Shown here: positions 6,077 through 9,270 of the stretch, piece after piece | Layout: the number at the start of each line of letters is the position of its first letter | Position numbering within the stretch: the first letter of the stretch is position 1 | NCBI GenBank assembly: GCA_937863205.1 | Contig: CALMGA010000318.1 | Location: 1 to 9,270 of the forward strand | Source: an uncultured Beijerinckiaceae bacterium | Lineage (GTDB): Bacteria > Pseudomonadota > Alphaproteobacteria > Rhizobiales > Beijerinckiaceae | Direction of reading: 5' to 3' | DNA length: 9,270 nucleotides | The notes under the pieces: model-generated | What the model was told of the DNA's origin: nothing | What the model saw: the letters and a program-made list of their open reading frames with translations, nothing else | The model's database searches: none | Made by a program: the position numbers and the translations under genes

Positions 6077-7953
6077 CCCTCATCGACGTCCTCTTCGGTC
6101 GCCGCCTCGCCACCAGCGAGCAGGAATCCCGCAAGATTGGCTGGTTCGAAGCTGTGCCCGCGATGGGCCTCGATGGTTTGGGTTCGGCGTCCTACGGTCC
6201 CGAGGCGGCCCTGACCGTCCTGATCCCGCTCGGCACCGCGAGCCTGACCTGGGTCGGGTGGGTGATGGCGCCGATCGTGCTCCTCCTCCTCGTGCTCTAC
6301 CTGTCCTACCGCCAGACCGTCGCGGCCTATCCCAGCAACGGCGGCGGCTACACGGTGTCGCGAGAGAACCTGGGGCAGCGCGCGAGCCTCCTCGCGGCAG
6401 CAGCCCTGATGGTGGACTACATCCTGAACGTGGCGGTCGGCATCTCGGCAGGCGTCGGCGCCCTGACCTCATCCGTTCCCGCCCTGCAGCCGTGGACGGT
6501 GACGCTCTGCCTCGCCATCCTCGCCCTCGTGACGGTGGTGAACCTGCGCGGCCTTCCGGAGGCCGGATGGCTGCTCTGCCTGCCGACCTACCTGTTCGTC
6601 GTGAGCTTCCTCGGGCTGGTTGCCGCCGGCCTTGTCACCATCGTGCTCTCGGCCGGCCATCCGACGCCGCTGCTGGCGCCGCCGCCTCTCGGGGCGGCGA
6701 CCAGCACGATCACCCTGTGGCTGCTCATGCGCGCCTTCGCGAGCGGTTGCACGGCGATGACGGGCGTCGAGGCCGTCTCGAACGGTGTTGCTGCCTTCAA
6801 GCAGCCGGCGGTCAACCAGGCGCACAAGACCCTGGCCGTCATCTGCCTCGTCCTCGGCCTCCTTCTCGCCGGGATCGCCACCGTGGCGCATTTCTACGGT
6901 CTCGGCGCGATGGACCAGACCAAGCCGGACTACCAGAGCGTCCTGTCCCAGCTCGCCGGCGCGGTCGCCGGCCGCGGCATGATCTATTACGTCGCCATGG
7001 CCAGCCTGCTTTCGGTGCTGTGCCTGTCGGCCAATACCAGCTTCGTCGACTTCCCGCGATTGTGCCGCATCATCGCCGATGATGGCTTCCTGCCGCGGTC
7101 CTTCGCGGTCCCGGACCGCCGTCTCGTGTTCTCGGTCGGCGTCTTCATGCTGGCGACGTCCGCCGGTGGGCTGTTGATCCTGTTCGAGGGCATCACCGAC
7201 CGATTGATCCCGCTGTTCGCGATCGGGGCCTTTCTGACATTCTCGCTCAGCCAGCTCGGCATGGTGGTGCACTGGCGACGGCAGGGCAGGGGCAACTCGA
7301 CGCCGCTTCTCATCAACGCCGTCGGTGCCGCGACCACCATCCTCGCCTTGCTGGTGATCCTGGCGGCCAAGTTCATCGAAGGGGCTTGGATCACCATGGT
7401 GGCGATCCCGATCATCATCGCCGTATTGGTCGCGATCGGTCGGCACTACGACCGCTACGACGCCGCCCTACGCTGCACCGGACCGCTGGCGGTCGAGGAA
7501 AGCGACCCACCCACGGTGCTTGTCGCTTTGGAGGAGCGCAACCGCATGACGGATCGGGCGCTGCAGTTCGCGATGACACTGTCGCCTGATGTGATCGCGA
7601 TCCATCTTCTCCGCCTGAGCGGACCGGAAAGCGATGACAACAGCCAATTGCTGCGGCGCTGGCAGGCCGAGGTGGTCGAACCGCTCGAGGCCTGCGGCCG
7701 GCGAGCGCCGCGCCTCGTGCTGCTGCCGGCGCCGTATCGCGAACTGCACGAGCCGATCCTGGAGCTGATGGCCAGACTCGATCGGGAAACACCGGGCCGC
7801 TCGGTGGCGGTGCTGATCCCGGAGCTGCAGAAGCGGCACTGGTGGGACCACATCCTGCACAGCAACCGCTCGGAGCGACTACGCAGAATGCTGCTCGAAC
7901 GCGGCGGCTCGCGCGTCAACGTGATCATCGCGCCCTGGCGCACCGTCGCTTAG
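6073..7953 (+). CDS. kimA: KimA-like potassium/proton symporter (APC superfamily) with C-terminal USP-like cytosolic domain
   Basis: This is a predicted inner-membrane potassium importer of 626 residues. It aligns along its whole length with Bacillus subtilis KimA (YdaO), as I recall that sequence: DGLGSASYG (34-42), SYRQTVAAYPSNGGGY then SRENLG (78-101), VDYILNVAVGISAG (114-127), SGCTAMTGVEAVSN (224-237) and SANTSF. About twelve membrane segments end near 455. A hydrophilic domain with universal-stress-protein flavour follows (TVLVALEERNRMTDRAL onward). Residues matching potassium ligands of KimA are kept at D34, Y41, D115, Y116, T230 and E233, but those matching T121 and S125 are N119 and G123. 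The TTG at 6073 is preferred because homology begins there, GGGAG lies 10 nt upstream (6058-6062), and it overlaps the upstream stop. An in-frame TTG at 6022 would add 17 residues. Family databases may simply label it an APC permease, so potassium as substrate is likely but untested. Confidence 0.85.
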   Translation: MTLIDVLFGRRLATSEQESRKIGWFEAVPAMGLDGLGSASYGPEAALTVLIPLGTASLTWVGWVMAPIVLLLLVLYLSYRQTVAAYPSNGGGYTVSRENLGQRASLLAAAALMVDYILNVAVGISAGVGALTSSVPALQPWTVTLCLAILALVTVVNLRGLPEAGWLLCLPTYLFVVSFLGLVAAGLVTIVLSAGHPTPLLAPPPLGAATSTITLWLLMRAFASGCTAMTGVEAVSNGVAAFKQPAVNQAHKTLAVICLVLGLLLAGIATVAHFYGLGAMDQTKPDYQSVLSQLAGAVAGRGMIYYVAMASLLSVLCLSANTSFVDFPRLCRIIADDGFLPRSFAVPDRRLVFSVGVFMLATSAGGLLILFEGITDRLIPLFAIGAFLTFSLSQLGMVVHWRRQGRGNSTPLLINAVGAATTILALLVILAAKFIEGAWITMVAIPIIIAVLVAIGRHYDRYDAALRCTGPLAVEESDPPTVLVALEERNRMTDRALQFAMTLSPDVIAIHLLRLSGPESDDNSQLLRRWQAEVVEPLEACGRRAPRLVLLPAPYRELHEPILELMARLDRETPGRSVAVLIPELQKRHWWDHILHSNRSERLRRMLLERGGSRVNVIIAPWRTVA

Positions 7954-7973
7954 GCTGGGTGGCGGACGCAACG

Positions 7974-7990
7974 GGGCAAGCGCCTTGCCC
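7974..7990. terminator. Bidirectional hairpin between convergent kimA-like gene and ispG
   Basis: GGGCAAG (7974-7980) and CTTGCCC (7984-7990) form a 7-bp stem with a CGC loop. It sits in the 40-bp gap between the stop codons of two convergent genes, where a shared terminator is expected. No T-run follows on either strand, so termination may be weak or Rho-assisted. Confidence 0.5.
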
Positions 7991-7993
7991 GAA

Positions 7994-9270
7994 CTACTCC
8001 GCCGCCGCCGTCACCGGCTGGCTTGCCCCGGCACCGAAGCGGCGCTCGATGTACTGTTCGACCAGAACCTTGAAGTCGTCGGCGATGTTGGCGCCGCGCA
8101 ACGTCACCGTCTTCTGGCCGTCGATGAACACCGGGGCGGCCGGGGTTTCGCCGGTGCCGGGCAGCGAGATGCCGATGTCGGCGTGCTTGGATTCGCCGGG
8201 CCCGTTCACGATGCAGCCCATCACCGCCACGTTGAGCTGCTCCACGCCGGGATAGCGCGTGCGCCACTCCGGCATCGACGCCACGATGTTGTTCTGGATG
8301 TCGCGGGCCAGTTCCTGAAACACGGTGGACGTCGTGCGCCCGCAACCGGGGCATGCGGCCACCAAGGGCACGAAGGTGCGAAAGCCCATCGTCTGCAGGA
8401 TCTCCTGCGCGACCTTCACCTCCAGCGTGCGGTCGCCGCCGGGCTCGGGTGTCAACGACACGCGGATGGTGTCGCCGATGCCTTGCTGCAGCAGGATTCC
8501 GAGAGCCGCCGACGAGGCGACGATCCCTTTCGAGCCCATGCCGGCCTCGGTCAGGCCGAGGTGCAACGCATAGTCCGAGCGGGCGGCCAGCATCTTGTAC
8601 ACGGCGATGAGCTGCTGCACCGCCGACACCTTGGCCGACAGGATGATGCGATTTCTCGGCAGGCCGATCTCTTCGGCGCGCTTGGCCGACAGCAGCGCCG
8701 ATTGCAGCATCGCTTCGCGGGTCACCGCGCCCGTATCCTCGGGTTGGGGCAGCGCTGCGTTCTCGTCCATCAGGGTTGTGAGCAGCTCCTGGTCGAGCGA
8801 GCCCCAGTTGGCGCCGATGCGCACCGTTTTACCGTACTGGATCGCCTTCTCGACGATGGTGCCGAACTGCGTGTCGCGCTTGGCCTTGAAGCCGACGTTG
8901 CCGGGATTGATGCGGTATTTGTCGAGAGCCTCGGCGCAGGCCGGGTGATCGGTGAGCAGCTTGTGGCCGATGTAATGGAAGTCGCCGATCAGGGGCACGT
9001 GGCAGCCGATGCGGGCGAGCCGCTCCTTGATGCGCGGCACGGCGGCGGCTGCCTCGTCGCGATCGACGGTGATGCGCACCAGCTCCGAGCCGGCGCGGGC
9101 CAGCGCCGCGACCTGGCGAACGGTGGCGTCGACATCGGCCGTATCGGTGTTGGTCATCGACTGCACCACGATGGGCGCGCCGCCGCCGACCGTCACCGCG
9201 CCTTCGCCGCTGCCGACCACGACGCCCGTGGTGAGGTGGCGCCGCAGGGGCCCGGCGCTGATCGCCGGGG
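7994..9270 (-). CDS. ispG: 4-hydroxy-3-methylbut-2-enyl diphosphate synthase (IspG/GcpE); partial, 5' end outside window
   Basis: IspG is the cytoplasmic iron-sulfur enzyme of the MEP (non-mevalonate) isoprenoid pathway. It reductively converts 2-C-methyl-D-erythritol 2,4-cyclodiphosphate to HMBPP. There are 424 residues visible. The TIM-barrel part includes [32 protein letters not shown] and [10 protein letters not shown]. The C-terminal iron-sulfur part has CPGC (C306, C309), [10 protein letters not shown] (C352, E359) and GISLPGTG. These are the three cysteines and one glutamate that bind the [4Fe-4S] cluster. The frame continues without a stop to the right edge ([19 protein letters not shown]), matching the usual rhizobial N-terminus, so the GTG codon at 9220 is not the start; the true start lies beyond 9270. 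The short form without the large plant-type insertion is typical of bacteria. It converges with the KimA-like gene and shares no apparent pathway with the other genes here. Confidence 0.97.
   Translation of the reverse strand, partial: PAISAGPLRRHLTTGVVVGSGEGAVTVGGGAPIVVQSMTNTDTADVDATVRQVAALARAGSELVRITVDRDEAAAAVPRIKERLARIGCHVPLIGDFHYIGHKLLTDHPACAEALDKYRINPGNVGFKAKRDTQFGTIVEKAIQYGKTVRIGANWGSLDQELLTTLMDENAALPQPEDTGAVTREAMLQSALLSAKRAEEIGLPRNRIILSAKVSAVQQLIAVYKMLAARSDYALHLGLTEAGMGSKGIVASSAALGILLQQGIGDTIRVSLTPEPGGDRTLEVKVAQEILQTMGFRTFVPLVAACPGCGRTTSTVFQELARDIQNNIVASMPEWRTRYPGVEQLNVAVMGCIVNGPGESKHADIGISLPGTGETPAAPVFIDGQKTVTLRGANIADDFKVLVEQYIERRFGAGASQPVTAAAE

Noticed and set aside
6469..7446. 325-residue minus-strand frame opposite the KimA-like gene
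   Set aside because: It is a charged, His/Arg/Asp/Gln-rich antisense product of a membrane-protein gene, a common artefact in GC-rich DNA.

Overview
The window looks like ordinary chromosomal DNA of an alphaproteobacterium, probably Hyphomicrobiales (Rhizobiales). The reasons are high GC with strong G/C third-codon preference, an IspG whose visible N-terminal stretch and [4Fe-4S] motifs resemble rhizobial IspG, and a CysD/CysN pair of the proteobacterial type. I see no rRNA, tRNA, CRISPR array, integrase, transposase or plasmid function. Genus-level placement is not possible from this sequence alone.

Layout. Positions 1-5349 hold four minus-strand genes in the order porin, TSUP-family permease, cysD, cysN. 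The gaps are about 66 bp, 58 bp and 1 bp, so the last three and possibly all four are co-transcribed. CysD and CysN form the GTP-driven ATP sulfurylase that activates sulfate to adenylylsulfate (APS). The TSUP permease may move sulfate or sulfite, and the porin may admit anions through the outer membrane. cysN runs off the left edge inside a C-terminal extension that aligns with APS kinase but has lost the ATP-binding P-loop.

Positions 5350-5743 have no convincing gene. They hold the divergent upstream regions of the porin (leftward) and of a rightward pair, with a cluster of short direct and inverted repeats. The rightward pair is a small unrecognised ORF (5744-6076) followed by a KimA-like APC-superfamily potassium importer (about 6073-7953). 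The stop of the first and the proposed TTG start of the second share the bases TTGA. A GC-rich hairpin at 7974-7990 separates this gene from the convergent minus-strand ispG (7994-9270, its 5' end outside the window), an enzyme of the MEP isoprenoid pathway.

No new multi-gene system is evident. The points most worth checking are the P-loop-less APS kinase-like tail of CysN, the TSUP permease inside the sulfate-activation cluster, the small ORF coupled to the potassium importer, and the repeat cluster upstream of it.
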